Counted from the stretch's first letter, positions 1 through 7,926 are shown. The stretch is 15,363 bases of DNA from an uncultured Prevotella sp. (GCA_937906495.1 CALCVT010000040.1:1-15363); one strand, 5' to 3'. Made by a program: numbers and translations. The notes: a model not told the origin generated them from the letters alone.

Positions 1-1
1 C

Positions 2-64
2 AAAGTTCTGAACAATGAAGATTTAATGAAATATGGGGTAGATGGGATGGATACTCCCCGCTGA
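2..64 (+). CDS. possible C-terminal end of a plus-strand gene (partial)
   Basis: From base 2 a reading frame of 20 codons runs to a TGA at 62-64 and would end in ...GVDGMDTPR. If real, it is the tail of a gene entering from the left and converging on ribonuclease G, with the hairpin at 121-162 lying between the two stops. A 20-codon open stretch is common by chance, I recognise no family, and the opposite strand is also open here without a start codon. The call is weak. Confidence 0.25.
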   Translation, partial: KVLNNEDLMKYGVDGMDTPR

Positions 65-120
65 TTATCTACTGACCCAATAATATGGTTTAGTGGCTGT
101 GGTTGCTCATTGTTGCAATA

Positions 121-162
121 AAAAAGGAAGAAAGTACATAAGTTAGTACCTTCTTCCTTTTT
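121..162 (-). terminator. intrinsic terminator of ribonuclease G gene
   Basis: A 17-bp stem (121-137 with 146-162, one G-T wobble) encloses an 8-base loop. Read on the minus strand the hairpin ends in a run of T, which is the form of a Rho-independent terminator. It lies 30 bp past the rng stop codon. The plus strand also has T's at the end of the arm, so it may act in both directions. Confidence 0.85.
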
Positions 163-191
163 AAAATACTTGTTAGTGTCTGTGGTTGAAC

Positions 192-1775
192 TTACTTCAT
201 GTCATTTGGCTGTGCCATCACAATTTCTTCACCGTCTTTGTCAAAGAAAGAGTATTGAAGGTAGGCCAATGATTGGTTTGGCATAATTTTAACGCCCAAT
301 CCATATTTCAGTTGCCAACGGCGTCTGATGGAGAAAAAGCCTTTATTGATATATGCTGCAACAAATGGATGTACATGTAGTCTAAACTGTTTAATGCCCA
401 ATTTGTTTACCAGCGTGTCAATCTTCGTCTCTAGAGAATCGGTGAAGAGAATGCTTGGTTTAATTTTTCCTGCACCGCCACAGGTAGGACAGGTTTCTTC
501 GACATTCATATCCATAGCTGGACGAACCCGTTGTCTGGTGATTTGCATCAATCCGAATTTAGAAAGTGGCAGGATGGTGTGCCTTGCACGATCTTTACGC
601 ATGTTTTCTACCATGCGTTCGTAAAGTTTTTGTCGGTTTTCGGGTAGATTCATATCTATGAAGTCTACCACGATGATGCCTCCCATATCTCTAAGTCGGA
701 GTTGTCTGGCCAATTCATCGGCAGCACCTAAGTTTACATCAAGTGCATTGACTTCTTGTCCCTCTGGACTTTTAGAGCGGTTTCCGCTGTTTACGTCAAC
801 AACATGCAACGCCTCGGTTTGTTCAATAATGAGGTAAGCTCCATGTTTGTATGTGACTGTACGTCCGAGTGAGGTTTTGATTTGCTTAGTTACTGAGAAA
901 TTGTCAAAGATAGGCACAGTGCCTTTATAGAGTTTAACGATATCCTTACATTCGGGTGCGATGAGTGTAACGTAGTCGCTGACTTCTTTAAATACTTTGG
1001 GGTCGTTAACGTAAATGTTCTCGTACGAGGGGTTGAAAAGGTCTCTAAGCAGGGCCACGGTGCGTCCGGTTTCTTCGTAAGCAATTTGTGGCAGTTTAAG
1101 GTTTTGGGTGTGCGTCTGTTTGATTTTGCTGATAGCATCTTCCCACCTGCTGAGCAGGATTCGTAGTTCAGTGTCAAGTTCTGCCACACGTTTGTTTTCG
1201 GCAACAGTACGTATAATCACACCGAATCCTTTGGGCTTGATGCTTTGTATGAGTTGTTTCAATCGGGCTCTTTCTGCTCCAGACTTAATTTTAGTCGATA
1301 CGGATATTTTATCACAGAAAGGGATGAGTACGAGGTATCTTCCCGCAAATGAAATTTCTGAGGTTAGTCGCGGACCTTTAGTGTTAATCGGCTCTTTGAC
1401 AATTTGTACAAGAATTTCTTGTCCTACTTTGAGCGTATTCTGAATGCTTCCTTCTTTGTCGAGTTCAGGTTGTCTTCCAACTTTATCGGGTGTAACATTG
1501 CGTTTGCCGTCATCGAGCAGTTGCAAGTATTTTTCGAGGTAGTGGTAGCGGTTTCCTAAATCGAGATAGTGTAAGAAAGCGTCTCGTTCGTAGCCCACAT
1601 TCACGAAGCAAGCATTTAGTCCTGGCATGAGTTTGCGTACTTTTGCCAGGTAGATGTTTCCCACGGAGAAATGCTCTGTTCGTCCTTCGCGCTGAAACTC
1701 AACCAGCCGTTTATCTTCGAGCAGGGCGATGGAGATGTCTTTGGGTGATACATCCACTATAACTTCGCTTGTCAT
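192..1775 (-). CDS. rng: ribonuclease E/G family endoribonuclease (RNase G)
   Basis: A 527-residue single-strand-specific endoribonuclease. The family matures the 5' end of 16S rRNA and starts mRNA decay in the cytoplasm. An S1-like RNA-binding region spans about residues 36-140 and carries an inserted charged loop near 78-112. The catalytic DNase I-like region follows, with the two metal-binding aspartates D327 (VVDVNSGN) and D371 (VVDFIDM), 44 residues apart as in E. coli RNase E/G. C429 and C432 in CPTCGG form the zinc link used for dimerisation. There is no long unstructured degradosome tail as in E. coli RNase E, so the length fits RNase G. The ATG at 1775 starts the conserved N-terminus. 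A terminator lies upstream at 1852-1908, so the gene probably has its own promoter, but I see no clear TAnnTTTG box in the 76-base leader. Confidence 0.96.
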   Translation of the reverse strand: MTSEVIVDVSPKDISIALLEDKRLVEFQREGRTEHFSVGNIYLAKVRKLMPGLNACFVNVGYERDAFLHYLDLGNRYHYLEKYLQLLDDGKRNVTPDKVGRQPELDKEGSIQNTLKVGQEILVQIVKEPINTKGPRLTSEISFAGRYLVLIPFCDKISVSTKIKSGAERARLKQLIQSIKPKGFGVIIRTVAENKRVAELDTELRILLSRWEDAISKIKQTHTQNLKLPQIAYEETGRTVALLRDLFNPSYENIYVNDPKVFKEVSDYVTLIAPECKDIVKLYKGTVPIFDNFSVTKQIKTSLGRTVTYKHGAYLIIEQTEALHVVDVNSGNRSKSPEGQEVNALDVNLGAADELARQLRLRDMGGIIVVDFIDMNLPENRQKLYERMVENMRKDRARHTILPLSKFGLMQITRQRVRPAMDMNVEETCPTCGGAGKIKPSILFTDSLETKIDTLVNKLGIKQFRLHVHPFVAAYINKGFFSIRRRWQLKYGLGVKIMPNQSLAYLQYSFFDKDGEEIVMAQPNDMK

Positions 1776-1851
1776 GTGTTCTTAGTGTTTTTTTGTTTGA
1801 TTGAAGTGTATGTTTCTTATGATTGAAACTTACGGTAACAAACTAAATAAA

Positions 1852-1908
1852 ACGAGTAAACGAGGGGACAGGCTAAGAGTTCAGCCTATTTGAAACTCGT
1901 TTACTCGT
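1852..1908 (-). terminator. intrinsic terminator after the HU / mini ribosomal protein genes
   Basis: Perfect 13-bp arms (1852-1864 and 1896-1908) flank a second small stem (AGGCT with AGCCT) in the loop. On the minus strand the stem is followed by TTTTATTTAGTTT. It separates the small gene at 1943-2032 from rng. Confidence 0.85.
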
Positions 1909-1942
1909 CAGTGTTTAGCGACTCGCATCAGAGTCAAAGAGA

Positions 1943-2032
1943 CTATTTGCTCTTGTGGCGGTTCTTGCGCAGTCTTTTTTTACGTTTGTGAGTAGACATC
2001 TTGTGTCTTTTCTTCTTCTTTCCGTTAGGCAT
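1943..2032 (-). CDS. 29-residue basic protein, AURKAIP1/COX24-type (bS22/mS38-like)
   Basis: A complete ATG-to-TAG reading frame of 29 codons. Sixteen of the 29 residues are Lys or Arg and three more are His. The start MPNGKKKKRH and the block HKRKKRLRKNRHK match the short proteins of Bacteroidota annotated as AURKAIP1/COX24-domain proteins. The same domain is found in mitochondrial ribosomal protein mS38 and mycobacterial bS22, which sit in the small subunit near the decoding centre. A ribosomal role here is therefore inferred from family membership. The gene lies 63 bp downstream of the HU gene with no terminator or clear promoter between them, and a strong terminator follows it, so the two are probably cotranscribed. 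It is too short for most gene finders. Confidence 0.85.
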   Translation of the reverse strand: MPNGKKKKRHKMSTHKRKKRLRKNRHKSK

Positions 2033-2095
2033 ACCTAAATACGTTTTATGGTTAATTATGTTAGTTGTATTTTAAGCTTGTGAGAGCTTTGTTTT

Positions 2096-2383
2096 TTATT
2101 CTTTTCCTGCTTCCAAAATGGCATCCGCCAATTCCTTTGCAGGCTTAAAGGCTGCAATATTGTGTGCGGGGATAATCATTGTAGTGTTTTTGGCAATGTC
2201 GCGTGCTGTCTTTGTTGCGCGATGTTTCAGGTAGAATGTACCGAAATTGCGGAAGTTAAGAGACTGGCCGTTTATCAATGATTGCTTTATAAGATCTAAG
2301 TATGCGTCTATAACCGACGCTACTGCTTCTTTGTCTACGCCCGTCTGTTTGGAGACAGTCTTGATGATTTCTATTTTGGTCAT
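2096..2383 (-). CDS. HU/IHF-family DNA-binding protein
   Basis: A 95-residue nucleoid protein of the HU/IHF fold, which as a dimer bends DNA. Two N-terminal helices (about residues 3-38) lead into the NFGTF turn (46-50) and the DNA-binding arm, ending in the conserved block IIPAHNIAAFKPAKEL (70-85). At the arm tip E. coli HU has R61-N62-P63; here it reads R61-D62-I63, so the intercalating proline is absent. I chose the ATG at 2383 (MTKIEIIKTV) because it aligns with the usual HU start. The frame extends upstream only to a TTG at 2449, and those 22 residues look unlike HU. A -7 box at 2531-2538 gives a leader of about 140 bases. Confidence 0.93.
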   Translation of the reverse strand: MTKIEIIKTVSKQTGVDKEAVASVIDAYLDLIKQSLINGQSLNFRNFGTFYLKHRATKTARDIAKNTTMIIPAHNIAAFKPAKELADAILEAGKE

Positions 2384-2530
2384 TCCAGCTTTATTATTAT
2401 GTTGGTTACATTGAATGTCGGGCTCAATGGCCTTTAAGGTTTTGGCCAAGTCTGCTTGCGCTGCCTGTTTGAGTATTTTTAGAGGGTATAATGTACCTTC
2501 TGAAATCAGTTTGATGCCTTAAAGCGGGTG

Positions 2531-2562
2531 CAAAGATATAATTTCCTCTTGATTTAGAGAAA
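2531..2562 (-). promoter_or_regulatory. promoter of the HU gene
   Basis: The minus strand reads TATCTTTG at 2538-2531, a perfect match to the Bacteroidota -7 consensus TAnnTTTG. Twenty bases upstream lies TTTC, one base from the -33 TTTG. Transcription would start near 2525. Confidence 0.65.
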
Positions 2563-2694
2563 TTTTGAGTGTGTTTTCTATTCGTAGGGCTTATAATTTC
2601 CATTATGATGCTCTCCATGTGGGCTTTAGATGGAATATAAGTGTGTCAAAACGGTGTTTTGTTGTAGATAGTAGTTTGGAGAGTGTTCTAAAGT
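2563..2694. other. intergenic stretch without a gene
   Basis: With its flanks this is part of the 382-base gap between HU and rpiB. Between the HU promoter and the rpiB terminator I see only a short palindrome (CAAAAC at 2647-2652 with GTTTTG at 2656-2661). The minus-strand reading frame over 2424-2618 crosses the promoter and has no family features. Confidence 0.5.
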
Positions 2695-2728
2695 AATGCA
2701 GGAGCAAAATCTATTTTGCTCCTGCATT
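2695..2728 (-). terminator. perfect 16-bp inverted repeat, terminator of tkt-rpiB
   Basis: AATGCAGGAGCAAAAT at 2695-2710 is followed by two bases and then its exact reverse complement at 2713-2728. It begins 37 bp after the rpiB stop. On the minus strand the tail TTACTTT has few T's, so termination may lean on stem strength. Confidence 0.75.
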
Positions 2729-2765
2729 TTAATGTGTTAGGATATTGTGAGTTGAGTCTCAGCGT

Positions 2766-3200
2766 TTATACAGTTGGAATCTTTTCGATGCGGCGGATGT
2801 GGCGTCCTCCTTCAAATTTGGTATTGAAGAATTCATCCATAATTCCGCTTGCGGTATTCGTATCAATATATCGCCCAGGCATTACAAGCACGTTTGCATC
2901 GTTGTGCAAGCGTGTCATATGGGCAATTTCAGGAATCCATACGAGTGCTGCGCGAATACTTTGATGTTTATTAAGAGTCATAGAGATGCCTTCACCACTG
3001 CCGCAGATGGCAATGCCCTTTTCAACTTCGCCGTTTTCCATTCCACGAGCCAATGCATGCGCAAAGTCGGGATAGTCACAACTTTCGGTTGAGTAGGTTC
3101 CATAGTCTTTGTAGGCAATTCCTTTAGCTTCTAGGTATTGCTTTACAAATTGTTTGAGTTCGAAGCCGGCATGGTCGCTGGCCAAACCTATTGTTTGCAT
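2766..3200 (-). CDS. rpiB: ribose-5-phosphate isomerase B
   Basis: A 144-residue enzyme that interconverts ribose 5-phosphate and ribulose 5-phosphate in the non-oxidative pentose phosphate pathway. It belongs to the RpiB/LacA/LacB family. The start IGLASDHAGFELK holds the D9-H10 pair. C66 in AICGSGEGI sits at the position of the catalytic base of E. coli RpiB, and H99 in RLHNDAN and R110 in MPGR match the ring-opening and phosphate-binding residues. Length agrees with the family (about 145-150). The gene begins only 15 bp after the tkt stop, so tkt and rpiB are an operon that feeds and drains the ribose 5-phosphate pool. No separate promoter is seen. Confidence 0.96.
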   Translation of the reverse strand: MQTIGLASDHAGFELKQFVKQYLEAKGIAYKDYGTYSTESCDYPDFAHALARGMENGEVEKGIAICGSGEGISMTLNKHQSIRAALVWIPEIAHMTRLHNDANVLVMPGRYIDTNTASGIMDEFFNTKFEGGRHIRRIEKIPTV

Positions 3201-3215
3201 GATTGTGCTTATTAT

Positions 3216-5240
3216 TTAGGCGTTGAGGTATGCAAGTACTTCTTTGTAGATATTATCAGGGGTATAGCCGAGTTTTTCATCCAGAACCTTGTAAGGGGCA
3301 CTGAAACCAAAACTCTCAAGTCCGTATACTTTGCCGCGGCTACCAACAAGTCCTTCAAAGGTAATGGGCAGACCGGTTGATAGACCAAAAATCTTAGCAT
3401 CCTTAGGCAGAAGTGCTTCTTGATATTCAGCACTTTGACGACGGAAGAGACCTTCGCTCGGACAACTTACTACACGGGCTTTGATACCATCGTTTTTGAG
3501 TAATTCAGCTGTGCTGGCTAAGGTGCTGACCTCAGAACCCGATGCTACGAGAATAACATCGGGATTAGCCTCTTTAATAACCTCGTAAGCACCATGGGCT
3601 ACTCCGTTGGCGTAGTCGGTATTAGCAGGAAGGTCGTTTACATTCTGACGGCTGAAGATTAGGGCTGTTGGTGTATCCATATTTTCCATTGCCAGGCGCC
3701 AGCATTCGGTAGTAGCGTGTACGTCGCAAGGTCGGAATACGCGTACACTGTCGCGTCCACTGTGGTTTTTAAGTTTTTCGAGCAGTCTGATTTGAGCTTC
3801 CTGTTCTACAGGCTCATGGGTAGGACCATCTTCACCTACGCGGAAGGCATCGTGTGTCCATACGAACTTGACTGGTATTTCCATGAGCGCTGCCATGCGG
3901 ATGGCGGGTTTCATATAGTCAGAGAAGACAAAGAAGGTACCCATTGCAGTAATCATACCTCCGTGCAGCATAATACCGATGCAGACGCAAGCCATTGTGA
4001 GTTCTGATACGCCAGCTTGCAAAAAACCGCCTGCAAAATTAGTACGTGAAATTTCAGTGCTGTGTTTAAGGAAACCATCGGTTTTATCTGAGTTGCAAAG
4101 GTCGGCTGACGAAACAATCATATTGGGTACGTATTCAGAAAGCAGAGCAAGGCAAGCTCCCGAGCCGTTACGGGTCGGAGAGTTGGGCTTTTGTTCTACT
4201 TTTTCCCAGGGGATGGTTGGCAGTTTGCCTTTCATCCAGTCGTTGAGCAGGGCTGCTTTTTCAGCATTTTCCTTTTCCCACGCCTTTTCTTCTGCTTTGC
4301 GTTCGGCCACAATTTTGCGAAGTTCGTCTTTACGTTCTTCGTACATTTTAGCAACTTCTTCGCGAATTACGAAAGGATTTTCGGGGTCAGCGCCCAAATT
4401 CTTCATGGTGTTGATATAGGCATCGCCACCAAGGGGTGCACCATGTGTTTTGCAGTTGCGTTCGTAAGAGGTATTGTCAGCTTTGCGGCATCCCTTACCC
4501 ATTACGCAGTGTCCGATAATAAGGGTCGGGCGATTTTCTTCCTGGCGGGCAGCCTTAAGTGCTTCACGGATTTGCTCGCAATCGTTGCCATCAATTTCTA
4601 TAACATTCCAGTTCCAGGCGCGGTATTTCATACCTGTATCTTCGGTGATAACTGCAGCAGTCTCGGTAGAGAGCTGGATTTCGTTGGCATCGAAGAACAT
4701 AATTAGGTTGTTTAGTCCCAAATGTCCGGCAATGCGTCCTGCGCCTTGTGAAATTTCTTCCTGGATACCGCCATCAGAGATGTAGGCATAAATTTTTTCT
4801 TTATCAAAACCGGGGTTGCCGGTACGTGCGTAGAGTGCTTTGGCTGCAATAGCTGCACCTACAGCGTAGGTGTGTCCCTGTCCAAGAGGGCCGCTGGTAT
4901 TCTCGATGCCGCGTTCGGGGCATACTTCGGGGTGGCCGGGTGTGGGCGAACCCCACTGGCGGAAACTTTTGAGTTCGTCAATGGTAAAATTGCCAATGAG
5001 CGCCAGTTGTGAATATAGCATCGGCGACATGTGACCGGGGTCAAGGAAGAAGCGGTCGCGGCAGCGCCACGTCGGTTCGTCCGGGTCGAAGTTGAGGAAT
5101 TCGGAATAGAGCACATTAATAAAGTCTGCGCCACCCATAGCACCGCCGGGATGTCCCGACTTTGCGCGTTCGACCATACTTGCAGCCAATACACGGATGT
5201 TGTCGGCGGCAAGATTCAAGAGTTCTTTTGAATGTTCCAT
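3216..5240 (-). CDS. tkt: transketolase
   Basis: A 674-residue thiamine-diphosphate enzyme that moves two-carbon units between sugar phosphates, full length for a bacterial transketolase. The N-terminal cofactor domain has H30 (SGHPG), H70 (DPGHM), GPLGQG (117-122) and the metal/diphosphate motif with D156 and N186. This motif reads SDG rather than the usual GDG (155-157). H266 follows. The pyrimidine-binding domain has E413 (GVSELTMA, equal to E. coli E411), H463 (WTHDAF) and GEDGPTHEPVEQ (469-480). SRQN (530-533) supplies a phosphate-binding arginine. The ATG at 5240 opens the standard N-terminus. A promoter box lies about 100 bases upstream, and rpiB follows after 15 bp. Confidence 0.97.
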   Translation of the reverse strand: MEHSKELLNLAADNIRVLAASMVERAKSGHPGGAMGGADFINVLYSEFLNFDPDEPTWRCRDRFFLDPGHMSPMLYSQLALIGNFTIDELKSFRQWGSPTPGHPEVCPERGIENTSGPLGQGHTYAVGAAIAAKALYARTGNPGFDKEKIYAYISDGGIQEEISQGAGRIAGHLGLNNLIMFFDANEIQLSTETAAVITEDTGMKYRAWNWNVIEIDGNDCEQIREALKAARQEENRPTLIIGHCVMGKGCRKADNTSYERNCKTHGAPLGGDAYINTMKNLGADPENPFVIREEVAKMYEERKDELRKIVAERKAEEKAWEKENAEKAALLNDWMKGKLPTIPWEKVEQKPNSPTRNGSGACLALLSEYVPNMIVSSADLCNSDKTDGFLKHSTEISRTNFAGGFLQAGVSELTMACVCIGIMLHGGMITAMGTFFVFSDYMKPAIRMAALMEIPVKFVWTHDAFRVGEDGPTHEPVEQEAQIRLLEKLKNHSGRDSVRVFRPCDVHATTECWRLAMENMDTPTALIFSRQNVNDLPANTDYANGVAHGAYEVIKEANPDVILVASGSEVSTLASTAELLKNDGIKARVVSCPSEGLFRRQSAEYQEALLPKDAKIFGLSTGLPITFEGLVGSRGKVYGLESFGFSAPYKVLDEKLGYTPDNIYKEVLAYLNA

Positions 5241-5340
5241 TGATATTGCTATATTCGGTTAATTGTTTTGCAACTTAAAGGGGCGGGTCCTCAACGATTA
5301 TTAGGATTATGTGATAACGCTGCTCCTTTAGGCTATGCGG

Positions 5341-5348
5341 CAAAGGTA
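5341..5348 (-). promoter_or_regulatory. -7 promoter element of tkt-rpiB
   Basis: The minus strand reads TACCTTTGC here, a perfect TAnnTTTG box. No clear -33 TTTG is seen at the usual distance. The start of transcription would fall near 5335, giving a leader of about 95 bases. Within that leader TAAAGGAGC could pair loosely with GCCCCTTTA (nine positions, one mismatch). Confidence 0.6.
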
Positions 5349-5435
5349 CAAAATATTTGTATTAACATCGCATAAGAATGATAAAAAATAAGGTATTATG
5401 GCTGTACGTAATGGTTGACAGTTGCGTGTGGACAT

Positions 5436-5491
5436 AAAAAAGGCGTATCGGTAGCTTACTTTTTGAGTTAAGTTGATTACCGATACGTCTT
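5436..5491 (-). terminator. intrinsic terminator of nhaD-pfkA
   Basis: Arms of 14 bp (5440-5453 and 5478-5491, one wobble pair) enclose a 24-base loop. On the minus strand the stem runs into TTTTTT. It lies 23 bp past the pfkA stop and separates pfkA from the tkt promoter. Confidence 0.85.
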
Positions 5492-5514
5492 AAACTTTTT
5501 GCTTGATAGGTGTA

Positions 5515-6492
5515 TTAAATGCTCAATTCGTCGAGCACCTTGATAAGAGTTTTGTCCATGGCTTTGCGTTTACCTACGGCGTCAATAAACGGAACGTAAA
5601 CAACCTCGTTGTTGCGTACACCGACCATTACGTTACGTTGACCTTGAACAAGCGCTTCAATGGCACCTACTCCAACTTGTGAGGCAAGAATGCGGTCGCG
5701 CGCAGAGGGACGTCCGCCGCGTTGTAGATGTCCGAGAATTGACACGCGTACGTCGAAGTTGGGATATTCGCGGTTAACGCGGTCGGCATAATACATAGCA
5801 CCGCACTTAGGACTTTCGCTTACAATAACGATGCAACTTTTTTTACTTTTACGGATGCCTCTCTCCATGAACTCAATGAGCTGATCGCTGCCGGTAGAAT
5901 CTTCAGGAATGATAGCGGCCTCAGCTCCTGCGGCTATGGCGCTATATTGAGCCAGGAAACCAGCATCGCGGCCCATTACTTCAACAAAGAAAATGCGCTC
6001 ATGTGAGGTTGCGGTGTCTCTGATTTTGTCAACACATTCGGTAATGGTGTTAAGTGTAGTGTCGTAGCCAATGGTATTGTCTGTGCCGTAGAGGTCGTTG
6101 TCGATGGTTCCGGGCAGACCAATACAGGGGAAATCGTATTCTTCAGCAAGTTTCATGGCACCGGTGAGTGATCCGTTACCTCCGATTACTACTAAGGCGT
6201 CAATCGATTCTTTCTTGAGAGTTTCATAAGCCTTTTTACGGCCTGCGGGAGTTTGAAATTCTTTACAGCGTGCTGTGCGCAGAATTGTTCCTCCTGTTTG
6301 GATAATATTGCTGACGTCTTCAGTTGTAAAGCTTTTCACTTCATCGTTAATGAGTCCGTCAAAGCCTCTGTATATACCTTTAATTTTAAATCCGTTGCAA
6401 ATACCGCTTCTGGTTACCGCACGGATGGCTGCATTCATACCCGGTGCATCACCTCCGGATGTGAGGATGCCGATACATCTGATTTTTCGCAT
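5515..6492 (-). CDS. pfkA: 6-phosphofructokinase (PfkA family)
   Basis: A 325-residue enzyme that phosphorylates fructose 6-phosphate, the committed step of glycolysis. The nucleotide-binding start ILTSGGDAPGMN (9-20) is intact. The catalytic loop PGTIDND places D131 and D133 at E. coli D127 and D129. Substrate-binding residues R166 (SHER), MGR (173-175), E226, R249 and GHLQRGG (254-260, H255, R258) are present. The motif usually written GGDGS reads GGNGS (104-108): N106 replaces the Mg-binding aspartate (E. coli D103), while G107 keeps the glycine that marks ATP rather than pyrophosphate as donor. ATP use is thus the likely reading, with this one reservation. It starts 51 bp after nhaD with no -7 box or terminator in the gap, so it is probably cotranscribed with nhaD and the tRNA. 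Confidence 0.94.
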   Translation of the reverse strand: MRKIRCIGILTSGGDAPGMNAAIRAVTRSGICNGFKIKGIYRGFDGLINDEVKSFTTEDVSNIIQTGGTILRTARCKEFQTPAGRKKAYETLKKESIDALVVIGGNGSLTGAMKLAEEYDFPCIGLPGTIDNDLYGTDNTIGYDTTLNTITECVDKIRDTATSHERIFFVEVMGRDAGFLAQYSAIAAGAEAAIIPEDSTGSDQLIEFMERGIRKSKKSCIVIVSESPKCGAMYYADRVNREYPNFDVRVSILGHLQRGGRPSARDRILASQVGVGAIEALVQGQRNVMVGVRNNEVVYVPFIDAVGKRKAMDKTLIKVLDELSI

Positions 6493-6543
6493 GTTTGTAT
6501 TTTCTTGGAGAGTTAAATTCGTAATAAGTTGTATTAGTTGCTT

Positions 6544-7926
6544 TTAGCTCATTATATAGTTAATGGCTAATAGGGTGAAGAAGCCTGCGAAAAAGCCTAC
6601 GAGTACTTTAGGAGTGATGTGTCGAAAGTACCAACTGAAACTGACGCCTTCCATGCGCATCAGTAGCATGCCGGCTATGGTTCCGGTTGAGAGCATCGAT
6701 CCGCCAAAGGCTGTTGCGTAGCTCAACAGAGGCCAAAAGGTTCCGTTGGCTGACAATTCAGCTGGGAAGGCTTGTATATCTGGCTGATTGAACAAACTGA
6801 CTGAGGCAACTAGTGTCGGAATGTTGCCAAATAGACTTGAAAGGAGAGTGCTTGCAAGACCAAATAGGTAGCAGTTGTTTGTTATGTCGAGTATTTGACT
6901 GAGAAATTGACGGAGCAAGCCGGTTTCGGTTAATGCTCCGAACATGAGGGTAAGTCCTACAAAGTAGAGTAGGTTTTGGAGGTTTGCATATTGCAGTGCC
7001 AAAGGGAGGCGCTTGCGAATCATCTGGTCACTGCCTAAAAGTTGCCGATTGCAGAGTTCATTTACAAACCAAAGTAACGCTAAAACACAGAAGGCTCCAA
7101 CAAATGGGGGGAGCAGTGTGATGCGGTGAAAGGTAGGAATAAACCATAGTCCACCGATACCAACAAAAAACATGAGGAGGCGTTGCGGTCGGTTTAGTAA
7201 AGTATCGTCGCCGCGGTATGCTGGTTTAAAAGTCAGTTCAATACGATTGGGAAGGTTGTGATGAAGTAGCAGGAGCATAACAGTCATTGCAACCAAGACA
7301 GGTACAATTAGTGTAAGAAAGTACGCTGAAGGGCTAACAAGCCCGTCTGTCCAAAGTTTTAGACTGGTAATATCGCCAATTACGGTGATAGCTCCCCCAC
7401 AGTTTGCAGCTAATATGATAACGGTGCAATAGATTCGGCGCAACTTGTCAGACTCAAGCAGTGGGTGGACAATGGTTAGTAAGAGTACGACAGTGGCTAG
7501 ATTATCGAGGTTTGCTGATAATATAAAGGTAAGAAGTGCCAGCATCCAAAGCAATTTCTTAGGTCGGCGAGTGCGTAGCCATTCAGATATAAAGTCAAAG
7601 CATCCGTTGTTGCTGAGTACTTCGACAATCGAAGTAGTTGCAAGTAAAAATAGTACAATGCTCGTGCTTTGCGCAATATAATTAAGAAAAATGTGCTCTG
7701 AAATATAGCCTTTTATCGAATTGGCATTTACGCTGTGTGTTGTGAGGTAAGAAAGAAATTCGATGGGATGTTCGCTAACCACGAAATCTGTGCCATAGGC
7801 TATATATAAAAGCCAACAACAAACGCCTGCAAGCATCGCAACAGCGGCTTTGTTGATGTGGTTCAACGATTCGGTTGCTATCAATAATAGGCCGATAAGC
7901 AGGATTGCTAAAATGATTACAGCCAT
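6544..7926 (-). CDS. nhaD: NhaD-type Na+/H+ antiporter
   Basis: A 460-residue inner-membrane protein of the ion transporter superfamily, built from about a dozen hydrophobic segments. It resembles NhaD antiporters, which expel Na+ in exchange for protons. Family marks are LNHINKAAVAML after the first helix (21-32), SANLDNLATVV (137-147, with D141-N142 inside a membrane segment), ANCGGAITVIGDITSLKLW (174-192, with D185), and the late glycine/serine-rich segment AFGGSMLSTGTIAGML. The open frame runs upstream to 8040, but residues before the ATG at 7926 are only a translation of the tRNA-Gly gene, so I start at MAVIILAIL. The gene begins 25 bp after the tRNA with no terminator between. The transported ion is inferred from the family. 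Confidence 0.88.
   Translation of the reverse strand: MAVIILAILLIGLLLIATESLNHINKAAVAMLAGVCCWLLYIAYGTDFVVSEHPIEFLSYLTTHSVNANSIKGYISEHIFLNYIAQSTSIVLFLLATTSIVEVLSNNGCFDFISEWLRTRRPKKLLWMLALLTFILSANLDNLATVVLLLTIVHPLLESDKLRRIYCTVIILAANCGGAITVIGDITSLKLWTDGLVSPSAYFLTLIVPVLVAMTVMLLLLHHNLPNRIELTFKPAYRGDDTLLNRPQRLLMFFVGIGGLWFIPTFHRITLLPPFVGAFCVLALLWFVNELCNRQLLGSDQMIRKRLPLALQYANLQNLLYFVGLTLMFGALTETGLLRQFLSQILDITNNCYLFGLASTLLSSLFGNIPTLVASVSLFNQPDIQAFPAELSANGTFWPLLSYATAFGGSMLSTGTIAGMLLMRMEGVSFSWYFRHITPKVLVGFFAGFFTLLAINYIMS

Noticed and set aside
2384..2449. 22-residue extension of HU from a TTG at 2449
   Set aside because: The added residues do not resemble HU, and the ATG at 2383 gives the normal family start.
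2424..2618. 64-codon minus-strand reading frame upstream of HU
   Set aside because: It spans the HU promoter, overlaps the HU leader and shows no family features.
4191..4706. Long plus-strand frames inside tkt and other genes (also 3979-4419 and 8877-9320)
   Set aside because: They are antisense shadows of well-supported genes and show no recognisable protein family.
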